Numbered from the stretch's first letter, positions 36,813-45,308 are shown. The stretch is 64,000 bases of DNA from Pseudalgibacter alginicilyticus (GCF_001310225.1 NZ_CP012898.1:3900001-3964000); one strand, 5' to 3'. Notes: generated by a model from the sequence alone, not told the origin. Made by a program: numbers and translations.

Positions 36813-38465
36813 ATGCTAACCTCATTAACCATAAAAAATTACGCCTTAATTGATAACCTTCAAGTAGGTTTCAATAATGGCTTATCTATTATTACTGGAG
36901 AAACAGGTGCAGGAAAATCTATTTTACTTGGTGGGTTATCTTTAATTCTTGGTAAACGTGCCGATTTAAGTAGTTTAAAAGATACCTCACAGAAATGTAT
37001 TATTGAGGCAGTTTTTGATGTTTCAAATTACAATTTGAAATCACTTTTTGAAGCTGAAGATTTAGATTATGAATCTAATACGATCATTCGTCGGGAAATT
37101 TTGCCATCAGGAAAATCTAGAGCTTTTGTAAATGACTCTCCTGTCAATTTAAGTAGTTTACAGCTTTTGGGAGAGCGTTTAATTGATATACATTCGCAGC
37201 ATCAGACCTTGCAAGTGGTTAGTAATGATTTTCAATTTCAGATTATTGATGCTTTAGCAGATAATGAAGAAATTCTTCAAAATTATAAATCAGAATTCAA
37301 AAAATATAAATCCCTTCAAAAAGAACTTAATGAGCTTTTAAATTTTCAAGCTGAAGCTGTAAAAGAGCATGATTATAATTCGTTTTTATTAAATGAATTA
37401 TTAGAAGCTAATTTGGTTGCAGGTGAATTGGAACAATTAGAAGAAGAGCATGAAACTTTGAATAATGTGGAGGCGATAAAAGAAAAGTTGTCTATGTCGT
37501 ACCAACTATTAAGTGATGAGCAAATAGGGGTACTACCAACATTAACAGAGTTAAAAAACAACCTTCAAAAGTTAAAAGAGTATTCACCAAAATATGATGA
37601 TTTATTTCAACGGGTACAGAGCAGTCTCATTGAAATGGATGATGTTTTTGGCGAATTGGATGTTCTTCAAGAAAATTTGGAAGCCGACCCAAAGAGGTTG
37701 GAACTGGTTAATGCCAAGTTGCAAGTGCTCAATAACTTGATGCACAAACATACAGTGAGTGATATTTCCGAGTTAATTCAAATTAAAAATGATTTGGATG
37801 AAAAAGTTGCAGTAACTGAAAATTTAGACACTTCAATTCAAAAAAAGCAAACTGAAATTGATGAAAAAGTTGCAGTTCTAAATACCATTTCAAAAAACAT
37901 TCATGACAAACGTTCCAAAGCCATTCCTCAACTTTCAGGACAATTAGAAACAATTTTAGAAGGCTTAGGAATGCCAAATGCTCAGTTTAAAATAGATTTA
38001 ACAGTAAGTGATCATTTTCAGTCAAATGGAAAAGATGTCTTATCATTTTTATTTTCAGCAAATAAGGGTGGGAATTTTAATGAGTTAAAAAAAGCAGCTT
38101 CGGGTGGTGAACTATCAAGAATTATGTTAGCAATCAAATCTGTATTAGCAAAATATATTCAGTTGCCTACTATTATGTTTGATGAAATTGACACAGGGGT
38201 TTCAGGTGAAATATCGAATAAAATGGGTGATATTATGTTGGAAATGAGTCAAACTATGCAAGTGTTTTCTATAACTCATTTACCACAGATTGCAGCCAAA
38301 GGACATTCACATTTTAAAGTGTTTAAAGAGGATGTTAATGAGGTAACACAAACTAATTTAATTAAGTTAAATCACGATGAGCGTATTGTGGAAATAGCAC
38401 AAATGCTTGGTGGTATTGAAATGTCAGATTCAGCTATTGCTCATGCAAAAGAATTATTGAATTAA
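36813..38465 (+). CDS. recN: DNA repair ATPase RecN
   Basis: 550 residues, SMC-like. Walker A ITGETGAGKSILLGGL (about 28-43), long coiled-coil arms (about 160-370) and the C-terminal ABC signature SGGELSRIMLAIK followed by Walker B IMFDEIDTGVSGE. It acts in double-strand break repair, gathering broken ends. It closes the bamD-recN run with a 63-base gap to the previous gene; the fabI promoter follows its stop immediately. Confidence 0.97.
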   Translation: MLTSLTIKNYALIDNLQVGFNNGLSIITGETGAGKSILLGGLSLILGKRADLSSLKDTSQKCIIEAVFDVSNYNLKSLFEAEDLDYESNTIIRREILPSGKSRAFVNDSPVNLSSLQLLGERLIDIHSQHQTLQVVSNDFQFQIIDALADNEEILQNYKSEFKKYKSLQKELNELLNFQAEAVKEHDYNSFLLNELLEANLVAGELEQLEEEHETLNNVEAIKEKLSMSYQLLSDEQIGVLPTLTELKNNLQKLKEYSPKYDDLFQRVQSSLIEMDDVFGELDVLQENLEADPKRLELVNAKLQVLNNLMHKHTVSDISELIQIKNDLDEKVAVTENLDTSIQKKQTEIDEKVAVLNTISKNIHDKRSKAIPQLSGQLETILEGLGMPNAQFKIDLTVSDHFQSNGKDVLSFLFSANKGGNFNELKKAASGGELSRIMLAIKSVLAKYIQLPTIMFDEIDTGVSGEISNKMGDIMLEMSQTMQVFSITHLPQIAAKGHSHFKVFKEDVNEVTQTNLIKLNHDERIVEIAQMLGGIEMSDSAIAHAKELLN

Positions 38466-38469
38466 TTAG

Positions 38470-38477
38470 TATCTTTG
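38470..38477 (+). promoter_or_regulatory. -7 box of the fabI promoter
   Basis: TATCTTTG matches TAnnTTTG. It begins 4 bases after the recN stop and lies 33 bases before the fabI ATG. Confidence 0.55.
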
Positions 38478-38510
38478 AACGCTAAATAGCAAATAAACAA
38501 ACCAAAAAAT

Positions 38511-39329
38511 ATGTCATATAATTTATTAAAAGGAAAAAAAGGAATCATTTTTGGAGCATTGGATGAAAATTCAATTGCTTGGAAAACTGCCGAACGTGTT
38601 CATGAAGAGGGCGGTACATTTGTTTTAACCAATGCACCGGTAGCGATGCGAATGGGACAAATTAATGAATTGGCTGAAAAAACAGGTTCTCAAATTATTC
38701 CTGCAGATGCTACTTCTGTTGAAGATTTACAGAATTTAGTTGAAAAATCTATGGAGATTTTAGGTGGAAAAATTGATTTTGTATTACATTCTATAGGAAT
38801 GTCTATTAATGTTAGAAAAGGCAATCATTATACCAATCAAAATTATGATTGGACTCAAAAAGGAACTGATGTTTCGGCAATGTCTTTCCATAAAGTTATG
38901 CAAACACTTTATAAAGCTGATGCAATGAATGAATGGGGAAGCATAGTTGCTTTATCCTATATGGCTGCGCAGCGTGTGTTTCCAGATTATAATGATATGG
39001 CTGATAATAAAGCTTATTTAGAAAGCGTAGCCCGTAGTTTTGGATATTTTTTCGGTAGAGATAAAAAAGTAAGAGTCAATACCATTTCACAGTCTCCAAC
39101 ACCAACAACTGCTGGTAGTGGAGTAAAAGGTTTTGATGGGTTTATTGCTTATGCGGATAAAATGTCGCCACTTGGTAACGCTACAGCTTTAGATTGTGCA
39201 AACTATACAGTGTCTTTATTTAGTGATTTAACAAAGCGTGTTACTTTGCAAAACTTATTCCATGATGGTGGTTTTAGTAATATGGGAGTAAGTACAGCTG
39301 TAATGGAAACGTTTATGAAAGAAGAATAA
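38511..39329 (+). CDS. fabI: enoyl-[acyl-carrier-protein] reductase (FabI)
   Basis: 272 residues, SDR fold. GIIFGALDENSIAWKTAE is the divergent FabI nucleotide loop. The catalytic Tyr160-x6-Lys167 pair (FPDYNDMADNKAYLE) and the extra Tyr150 (SYMAAQ) identify FabI rather than an ordinary SDR. It reduces trans-2-enoyl-ACP, the last step of each fatty-acid elongation cycle. It has its own promoter and a terminator shortly after, so it is monocistronic. Confidence 0.95.
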   Translation: MSYNLLKGKKGIIFGALDENSIAWKTAERVHEEGGTFVLTNAPVAMRMGQINELAEKTGSQIIPADATSVEDLQNLVEKSMEILGGKIDFVLHSIGMSINVRKGNHYTNQNYDWTQKGTDVSAMSFHKVMQTLYKADAMNEWGSIVALSYMAAQRVFPDYNDMADNKAYLESVARSFGYFFGRDKKVRVNTISQSPTPTTAGSGVKGFDGFIAYADKMSPLGNATALDCANYTVSLFSDLTKRVTLQNLFHDGGFSNMGVSTAVMETFMKEE

Positions 39330-39353
39330 AATATTTTATAATATTGAAAGATG

Positions 39354-39380
39354 AGCCACCCGTAAAACGGTGGCTTTTTT
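39354..39380 (+). terminator. intrinsic terminator of fabI
   Basis: AGCCACC (39354-39360) pairs with GGTGGCT (39369-39375) around an 8-base loop and runs into six T. The next promoter -7 box starts two bases after the T-run. Confidence 0.9.
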
Positions 39381-39382
39381 GT

Positions 39383-39390
39383 TACATTTG
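39383..39390 (+). promoter_or_regulatory. -7 box directly before the GT2 start codon
   Basis: TACATTTG, four bases (TGCT) before the ATG at 39395, so the transcript is predicted to begin at or within a base or two of the A of the ATG. The -33 region would fall in the fabI terminator stem. Confidence 0.6.
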
Positions 39391-39394
39391 TGCT

Positions 39395-40396
39395 ATGCAA
39401 TTACAGTTTTCATTCATTATACCCGTATTTAACCGTCCAGACGAAGTACATGAGCTCTTGCAGAGTTTTGAAGCTTTAAAAACGAATGTGGAATATGAAA
39501 TAGTGATTGTTGAAGATGGTTCTTCAATTCCGTCAAAAAGTATTGTTGAACAATTCAATTCACAATTAAATATATCTTATTATTTCAAACCCAATTCAGG
39601 ACCTGGTGATTCTAGAAATTTTGGGATGCAAAAAGCAAGGAGTAATTATTTTATTATTTTAGATAGTGATTGTATACTTCCTGATAATTATTTGACAGAA
39701 GTTGTTAAGAGTTTGAATGTTGAATATGTAGATTGTTTTGGAGGTCCAGATGCTGCACATCAATCGTTTTCAAATATTCAAAAAGCCATTAATTTTTCCA
39801 TGACTTCTTTTATAACCACAGGCGGTATCAGAGGGAATAAAAAGAGTGTAGACGAATTTCAGCCCAGAAGTTTTAATATGGGTATTTCAAAAACAGCCTT
39901 TATGGCTTCCAAAGGTTTTGGTGTTATTCATCCAGGAGAAGATCCCGATTTGTCTATCAGATTAAAAAAATTAGGCTTTAGTATTAAGTTAATTCCAGAG
40001 GCTTTTGTATATCATAAACGACGTATTTCATGGTCTAAATTCTATACACAAGTTTATAAGTTTGGATTGGTCCGTCCGATATTAAATGCATGGCATCCAG
40101 AAACTAAAAAAATCACCTATTGGTTTCCAACCTTGTTTTGTTTGGGTTTTATATTAGGATTGGTATTATACTTTTTGAATTTTAAAATCTTATTTCTGCT
40201 GTATGTATTTTATTTTTTCGCAGCTTTTATATTGGCTTTGTTCTCAACCAAAAGCATTATTGTAGCTTTATATTCTTTGTTGGCTATTGGGATACAGTTT
40301 TTGGGGTATGGTTATGGCTTTATTAAAGCTACCATAGCAGTAAATGTTTTAAAGAAAGTACCAGAGAAACATTTTCCTAAGTTATTTTTTAAATAG
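39395..40396 (+). CDS. family 2 glycosyltransferase with membrane tail
   Basis: 333 residues. I start at the ATG at 39395 (MQLQFSFIIPVFNRPDEVHE), the normal GT2 opening; an upstream extension would read through the fabI terminator. The GT-A domain has VIVEDGS, the DSDC metal motif (IILDSDCILPD) and HPGEDPDLSIRLKKLGF. Three or four C-terminal membrane helices (about 245-325) anchor it. It probably transfers a sugar to a lipid-linked acceptor on the cytosolic face. The stop is one base before the next gene, so it heads a GT2-CdaR-coaE operon. Confidence 0.88.
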   Translation: MQLQFSFIIPVFNRPDEVHELLQSFEALKTNVEYEIVIVEDGSSIPSKSIVEQFNSQLNISYYFKPNSGPGDSRNFGMQKARSNYFIILDSDCILPDNYLTEVVKSLNVEYVDCFGGPDAAHQSFSNIQKAINFSMTSFITTGGIRGNKKSVDEFQPRSFNMGISKTAFMASKGFGVIHPGEDPDLSIRLKKLGFSIKLIPEAFVYHKRRISWSKFYTQVYKFGLVRPILNAWHPETKKITYWFPTLFCLGFILGLVLYFLNFKILFLLYVFYFFAAFILALFSTKSIIVALYSLLAIGIQFLGYGYGFIKATIAVNVLKKVPEKHFPKLFFK

Positions 40397-40397
40397 T

Positions 40398-41360
40398 ATG
40401 ATAAAAATATTAAAATCTAAAATAATTAGGGAGTTTGAGAAAGGTAAAATCAATGTGTTTTTACTGTTTTTACTATTGTCATTTACAATTTTAATTTTTA
40501 CTAAATTATCAAAGCAATACACCAATACCATTGTTTTTAAGATAAATAAAATTCATGTTCCAGATGAAGTGGTTATTTTAAATGATGCAGATGCTAATCT
40601 ACATATTACATTAAAAACACATGGATTTGGCTGGCTTAAATATTATTTAAAACAGCCGACAATTACAATTGATTTTGCCGAAGAAGTAAGTAAAACGCCT
40701 ACTAAATTTATCTGGCAAAAATCAAAAGTTTATTTAAATAATACCCAATTTGGTAAACAGGAAGAAATATTGAACATTTCTCCAGACACTTTATTGTTTA
40801 ATTACGATAATAATATGGTTAAAAAGGTGCCTGTAATTCTTAATTCGAATATTCAATTTAGTCCTGGATTTGATGTTTTTGATGATTTAGAAACAAACCC
40901 CGATTCTGTGGTTGTTATTGGAGCTGAAGAAATAGTCACTAAAATAAAACATATAGAAACAGAATTATTAACATTAAATGACGTTAAAGGAGAAATCAAG
41001 AAGTGGGTGGCTTTAAAACTGCCTCAAAAAAACAACGAATTGAAATTTTCAGATAAATCAGTTTTATTAAAAGCAAATGTAGAACGATTTACAGAGGGGG
41101 TTTTAAAACTTCCAATTAATATCTTAAATATTCCAGAGGGATTGTCTTTAAATTATTTTCCTAAAACAGTAAATGTAACTTTTTATACTAGTTTGGATAA
41201 TTTTAAGGGTATAACACCTAAAGATTTTAAAGTGGAGTGTGATTTTGGTAATGTGTCACAATCGCAATCATTTTTAGTTCCAAAATTAGTGAAAGAGCCA
41301 AAAGCTGTAAAAAATGCTAGACTGAATGAACAACGAATAGAATTTATTATAAAAGAATGA
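40398..41360 (+). CDS. CdaR/YbbR-like domain protein
   Basis: 320 residues with one N-terminal membrane helix (about 18-36) and an extracytoplasmic beta-rich part containing YbbR-like repeats, e.g. VPVILNSNIQFSPGFDVFDD followed by PDSVVVIGAEEIVTKIKHIET. In Firmicutes such proteins (CdaR) regulate the membrane diadenylate cyclase CdaA. In this phylum the YbbR-like gene sits beside coaE rather than cdaA, as here: its stop overlaps the coaE start (ATGATG). Its partner is therefore unknown. Confidence 0.72.
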   Translation: MIKILKSKIIREFEKGKINVFLLFLLLSFTILIFTKLSKQYTNTIVFKINKIHVPDEVVILNDADANLHITLKTHGFGWLKYYLKQPTITIDFAEEVSKTPTKFIWQKSKVYLNNTQFGKQEEILNISPDTLLFNYDNNMVKKVPVILNSNIQFSPGFDVFDDLETNPDSVVVIGAEEIVTKIKHIETELLTLNDVKGEIKKWVALKLPQKNNELKFSDKSVLLKANVERFTEGVLKLPINILNIPEGLSLNYFPKTVNVTFYTSLDNFKGITPKDFKVECDFGNVSQSQSFLVPKLVKEPKAVKNARLNEQRIEFIIKE

Positions 41361-41950
41361 TGGTAGTAGGGTTGACAGGGGGTATTGGTAGTGGAAAAAC
41401 AACAGTAGCCAAAGCATTTTTTGCTTTAGGTATTCCTGTTTATATTGCTGATGATGAAGCAAAAAAATTGATGCGTACATCTAAAACCATTAAACGAAAA
41501 CTTATTACTCTTTTTGGGGAAGAAGCGTATATTGATAATGAATTAAACCGCCCGTTTTTAGCTGATATTATTTTTAATGACAAAAGTTATTTAGAAAAAA
41601 TGAATGCCATTGTACATCCGCGTGTTGCCAGACATTTTAATAAATGGTTATTAAAACAAAATAGTCCTTATGTTATTAAAGAAGTTGCTATTTTATTTGA
41701 AAATGATGGGTATAAGAATTGTGATGTAGTGGTTACTGTGGTAGCTCCCAAATCATTGAGAATTAAGCGACTGTTAGAGCGAGATACTACAACCGTTAAA
41801 AAAATTGAAGCTATTATGGCCAATCAATGGACAGACGAAGAGAAAGTAAAGTTATCAGACTATGTTATTGAAAATATAGATATGGAAACTACAAAAAATC
41901 AGGTAAAAAACACCCACCTTCAAATCCTTAAAAAATCTCAAAAAAGATAA
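41357..41950 (+). CDS. coaE: dephospho-CoA kinase
   Basis: 197 residues. P-loop GLTGGIGSGKTTVAKAF (about 5-21), VYIADDEAKKLM with the catalytic Asp, and the lid/CoA region VHPRVARHFNKW plus LRIKRLLERD. It phosphorylates dephospho-CoA, the last step of CoA synthesis, complementing coaBC upstream. Two adjacent ATGs (41357, 41360) could start it; the first overlaps the preceding stop. It is last in the GT2-CdaR-coaE unit. Confidence 0.95.
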   Translation: MMVVGLTGGIGSGKTTVAKAFFALGIPVYIADDEAKKLMRTSKTIKRKLITLFGEEAYIDNELNRPFLADIIFNDKSYLEKMNAIVHPRVARHFNKWLLKQNSPYVIKEVAILFENDGYKNCDVVVTVVAPKSLRIKRLLERDTTTVKKIEAIMANQWTDEEKVKLSDYVIENIDMETTKNQVKNTHLQILKKSQKR

Positions 41951-41954
41951 AATT

Positions 41955-42017
41955 TTAACATTTTTGTTAATGTAAGGTTAAATGGTCATAGCACTAAATG
42001 TTAAAATGTTAAATTTG
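41955..42017 (+). promoter_or_regulatory. TGTTAA-rich promoter of the two-component system
   Basis: TAAATTTG (42010-42017) is the -7 box, four bases before the ATG. Upstream lie TTAACA (41955-41960), TGTTAA (41965-41970) and GGTTAA (41976-41981), at steps of about 10-11 bases, then TGTTAA at 41999-42004 and 42007-42012 overlapping the -7 box. The first two form TTAACA-N4-TGTTAA, a perfect inverted repeat. There is no TTG at -33. The pattern suggests autoregulation by the downstream OmpR-type regulator. Confidence 0.55.
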
Positions 42018-42021
42018 AACA

Positions 42022-43596
42022 ATGAGCAAAAAAATATTTGTTATGTTGGTGTTGTTGATGAGTTTATCACTCATCGGAATCATCTTTGTTCAAGCATATT
42101 ATATTAATGATGCTGTTAAAAATGCTGATGATCGTTTTAATCATAATGTAAAAACAGCTTTGGTGTATGTATCCAATACGGTTGAAAAAGACGAGTTAGC
42201 TACATATTTTGAGAAATTTCAGACTTTAGTAAGAGACAAAAAAGAAGTTGATTCTACATCTGTTTCTCAATTATTTATATATCAGCAGAACAACGATACC
42301 AAGGAAACAATTATATATAAAAATGGTATTTTAAAGGAAAATTATAAGTTATCCTCATCGCTCTTTGACATTGGTTTAGACAGTATTGATTTTAATAGTA
42401 TCATAGGAAGTTCTAGTACAGAAATTTATAAAAATATTGAGTTTTCAGAAAAAAACTCAAATCAAACACCTATTTTAAATATTATTAATAGTGGGCGTTT
42501 GATGGAAGCTCAAAAATTGGATTTTGAGAAAAATTTTAAGGCTATATCTAAAAGAACACCTATTCATAAACGTGTTTCAGGTGAAGAGATTGAGTTTCTA
42601 CTTGCTAAAAAATTGGCAGAATTTGATATTGATATCGATTTTGAATTTGCTATATATAGTAAAGATTTAGCAACAAAAGTACACAGTGAAGAGTTTGATT
42701 ACAATGAGTCATCAACCTTTAGTGTCCCTATGTTTTATGATGAAAATAACCAAAGTACCTATCGCCTTTTGGTGAATTTTCCAGGTGATAAAAAGTTTAT
42801 TTTATCATCTATGATAGGGATGATTTTGTTATCTTTTATTTTTACGTCTATTATTATTATAGCTTACACGGGAGCACTTTATCAGCTTGTAAAACAGCGT
42901 AAAATAGCTCAGATAAAAACCGATTTCATCAATAATATGACGCATGAGTTTAAAACCCCAATTGCTACTATCAATTTAGCTTTGGATGCTATTAAAAACC
43001 CTAAAATTATTGAGGATAAAGAAAAGGTTTTGAGATACCTTGGTATGATTAAAGAAGAAAATAAACGCATGCATGCCCAGGTTGAAAATGTGCTTAGAAT
43101 GTCTAAACTAGAAAAGAATGAACTAAATATTAGTAAGGATAAAGTAGATTTACATGACTTAATAGAAGAAGCTATTACGCATGTTGAATTGATTGTTGAA
43201 AATAGAGAAGGCTATATAAAACCTTATTTAAAAGCAGAACGAGATACTGTTTTAGCTAATGACTCACATTTTACAAATGTTATTGTAAATGTTTTAGATA
43301 ATGCTATTAAGTACTCGCCAAATGCTCCAAAAATTGAGGTGTATACTGAAAATGTAGGAACAGATATTTTATTAAAAATTAGAGACCACGGTAGCGGCAT
43401 GAGTAAAGCGGCTCAAAAACGGGTGTTTGAAAAATTTTATAGAGAGCATACCGGAAATATTCATAATGTAAAAGGCCATGGCTTAGGTTTGGCTTATGTT
43501 AAAAGAATTGTAGAAGACCATCAAGGTCATGTATCAGTAGAAAGTGAATTAGATAAAGGAAGCACATTTACCATAAAGCTTCCATTAATATCGTAA
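42022..43596 (+). CDS. sensor histidine kinase (RprX-like)
   Basis: 524 residues. Membrane helix 1 (about 5-27), a 230-residue periplasmic sensor domain with little recognisable homology, membrane helix 2 (about 264-290), then HisKA with phospho-acceptor His308 in NNMTHEFKTPIATI, and HATPase_c with N-box NVLDNAIKYSPNAP, G1 RDHGSGMS and G2 GHGLGLAYVKR. It resembles Bacteroides RprX. It senses an unknown envelope signal and phosphorylates the regulator encoded 4 bases downstream. Its mRNA probably starts at its ATG. Confidence 0.93.
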   Translation: MSKKIFVMLVLLMSLSLIGIIFVQAYYINDAVKNADDRFNHNVKTALVYVSNTVEKDELATYFEKFQTLVRDKKEVDSTSVSQLFIYQQNNDTKETIIYKNGILKENYKLSSSLFDIGLDSIDFNSIIGSSSTEIYKNIEFSEKNSNQTPILNIINSGRLMEAQKLDFEKNFKAISKRTPIHKRVSGEEIEFLLAKKLAEFDIDIDFEFAIYSKDLATKVHSEEFDYNESSTFSVPMFYDENNQSTYRLLVNFPGDKKFILSSMIGMILLSFIFTSIIIIAYTGALYQLVKQRKIAQIKTDFINNMTHEFKTPIATINLALDAIKNPKIIEDKEKVLRYLGMIKEENKRMHAQVENVLRMSKLEKNELNISKDKVDLHDLIEEAITHVELIVENREGYIKPYLKAERDTVLANDSHFTNVIVNVLDNAIKYSPNAPKIEVYTENVGTDILLKIRDHGSGMSKAAQKRVFEKFYREHTGNIHNVKGHGLGLAYVKRIVEDHQGHVSVESELDKGSTFTIKLPLIS

Positions 43597-43600
43597 TAAT

Positions 43601-44305
43601 ATGGAAGTACAAGAGAAAAAAATTTTATTAGTAGAAGATGATCCAAATTTTGGAACGGTTCTTAAAGATTATTTAATGATGAACGATTATGAAGTAATTC
43701 ATGCAAAAAACGGTATGGAAGGCTTTGAGAAGTTTAAAAAAGATGATTATGATTTGTGTATTTTGGATGTTATGATGCCTTATAAAGATGGCTTTACATT
43801 AGCAAAGGAAATACGCGAAAAGAATAAAGACGTACCTATTATATTCTTAACAGCAAAAGCGATGAAAGAGGATGTATTGAAAGGTTATAAAGTAGGAGCA
43901 GATGACTATTTAAATAAGCCTTTTGATAGCGAGGTGTTATTAATGAAAATTAAAGCAATTATTCAACGTAAGGCTACCGAAACTATTTCTGATAGTAAAC
44001 AATTTGAGTTTAAAATTGGTCATTTCGATTTGAATTCTAAATTGCGATTTTTAAAATTTAAAGGAGGTGATCCTGTCAAACTATCGCCAAAAGAAAATGA
44101 ATTGTTGCGATTATTAGCATTGCATGAAAATGATTTAATGCCAAGAGCTTTAGCATTAACAAAAATATGGAGGGATGATAATTATTTTACCTCTCGTAGT
44201 ATGGATGTATATATTGCCAAATTGCGAAAATATTTAAAATTAGATGAACGCGTAGAAATATTGAACATTCACGGTGAAGGTTTTAGACTGGTTGTGAATT
44301 CTTAA
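43601..44305 (+). CDS. OmpR-family response regulator (RprY-like)
   Basis: 234 residues. Receiver domain with acidic pocket VEDDPN, phospho-acceptor Asp56 in CILDVMMPYKDG, LTAK (conserved Thr and Lys contact) and a winged-helix OmpR/PhoB output domain (about 130-232; LSPKENELLRLLALHEND, YFTSRSMDVYIAKLRKYL). It acts as a DNA-binding dimer on direct repeats. Its partner kinase is the adjacent upstream gene. TGTTAA repeats in the promoter of the pair are candidate binding sites. Confidence 0.95.
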   Translation: MEVQEKKILLVEDDPNFGTVLKDYLMMNDYEVIHAKNGMEGFEKFKKDDYDLCILDVMMPYKDGFTLAKEIREKNKDVPIIFLTAKAMKEDVLKGYKVGADDYLNKPFDSEVLLMKIKAIIQRKATETISDSKQFEFKIGHFDLNSKLRFLKFKGGDPVKLSPKENELLRLLALHENDLMPRALALTKIWRDDNYFTSRSMDVYIAKLRKYLKLDERVEILNIHGEGFRLVVNS

Positions 44306-44323
44306 TCATTTAATTTATAGAAT

Positions 44324-44354
44324 AAAAAATCCAGCATTATGCTGGATTTTTTTT
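44324..44354. terminator. bidirectional terminator between convergent genes
   Basis: ATCCAGCA (44329-44336) and TGCTGGAT (44340-44347) form an 8-bp stem with loop TTA, with A6 before and T8 after. It can end both the response-regulator transcript and the opposing glyoxalase-fold gene. Confidence 0.93.
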
Positions 44355-44363
44355 ATAATGGTT

Positions 44364-44876
44364 TTATTTAGCATAAGCACCCGAGGAGTATGTCAATTCA
44401 TAACTATGGGTGTAGATTTCAAAAACAATTCCGAAAGGATCTTCAACATAACACATTTTAAAAGGTTTATCTTCTGGATAATACTCTCTAATAGGCATTC
44501 TTTGTTTGCCACCATATGATACGATTTTATCAATAAGTGCTTCAATATTTGGATCCTGAACACAAAAATGAAATAACCCTGTGTTGAATGGATTAAATTC
44601 TGGTGCTTTTTTATTACCCTGCGGAAAGGAAAATAATTCAACGCCAATACCATCTGAAGTGGCTAAATGAGCAATTTCAAATTCTGTCCAATCGTTACCA
44701 AAAACATCAATACACATTTGTCCAATAGCTGTTTCTGTTTCCTTTTTAACTTTAGAAGGTTCCATAATAACATACCAGCCCATGACTTCTGAATAGAATG
44801 TAACAGCTTCTTTTATATCAGGAACGGTTATTCCAATATGTGAAAATGATTTTGGATAATTTTTATTTGTTGTCAT
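44364..44876 (-). CDS. VOC/glyoxalase-fold protein
   Basis: 170 residues from the ATG at 44876 (MTTNKNYPKSFSHIGITV). Two vicinal-oxygen-chelate repeats are visible: FSHIGITVPDIKEAVTFYSE with a metal-type His, GVELFSFPQG, GLFHFCVQDPNIEALIDK and a closing PFGIVFEIYTHS whose Glu fits the last metal ligand. The family includes lactoylglutathione lyases, dioxygenases and resistance proteins; the substrate is not deducible. It has a full consensus promoter and is divergent from an HxlR regulator, which probably controls it. Confidence 0.85.
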   Translation of the reverse strand: MTTNKNYPKSFSHIGITVPDIKEAVTFYSEVMGWYVIMEPSKVKKETETAIGQMCIDVFGNDWTEFEIAHLATSDGIGVELFSFPQGNKKAPEFNPFNTGLFHFCVQDPNIEALIDKIVSYGGKQRMPIREYYPEDKPFKMCYVEDPFGIVFEIYTHSYELTYSSGAYAK

Positions 44877-44894
44877 AACGTATAATTTAGACAG

Positions 44895-44951
44895 CAAAAA
44901 TAGTTTATATTTGCTTTATATACAATAACTTACAAAAAAGTAGTGTAGTTA
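44895..44951 (-). promoter_or_regulatory. glyoxalase-gene promoter with candidate HxlR operator
   Basis: On the minus strand TTG (44923-44925), 20 bases, TATTTTTG (44895-44902): a consensus promoter 18 bases before the ATG. Overlapping its -33 side is the imperfect inverted repeat TAACTTAC...GTAGTTA (44926-44951), a plausible site for the adjacent HxlR regulator. Confidence 0.55.
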
Positions 44952-44996
44952 CCTAAATGAGTAAAATATTGATTATTAATATATTAAATTGTTATT

Positions 44997-45308
44997 TTGA
45001 GTAAAAAAATTAACTGTCCTTTAAATTATACTATGAATTTAATAGGAACAAAATGGAAACCTTTAATATTATTTCACCTATTAGAAGCTGATTTGCGTTC
45101 GGGAATATTGCAAAAAAAAATACCAGATATCTCAAATAAAATGTTTACACAAACTGTTAGAGAATTAGAAAAGGACGGACTTATATTCAGAAAAGTATAC
45201 CCTGTAGTGCCTCCAAAAGTGGAATATGGTTTAACCAGAAGAGGGCATTCTCTTGAAATTATTTTAAGAGGTTTGGATGCATGGGGTAAAGATGATTGTA
45301 ATATTTAA
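44997..45308 (+). CDS. HxlR-family transcriptional regulator
   Basis: 103 residues, one winged-helix domain. INCPLNYTMNLIGTKWKPLILFHL is the HxlR signature including the redox-active Cys near the N-terminus (Cys7), followed by MFTQTVRELEKDGLI and VEYGLTRRGHSL. The start must be TTG at 44997 (or a nearby ATT): an in-frame stop lies 12 bases upstream and the next ATG would remove the conserved Cys. HxlR proteins sense electrophiles, quinones or aldehydes and usually regulate the divergent gene, here a glyoxalase-fold protein, which fits an aldehyde/electrophile response. Confidence 0.9.
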   Translation: MSKKINCPLNYTMNLIGTKWKPLILFHLLEADLRSGILQKKIPDISNKMFTQTVRELEKDGLIFRKVYPVVPPKVEYGLTRRGHSLEIILRGLDAWGKDDCNI

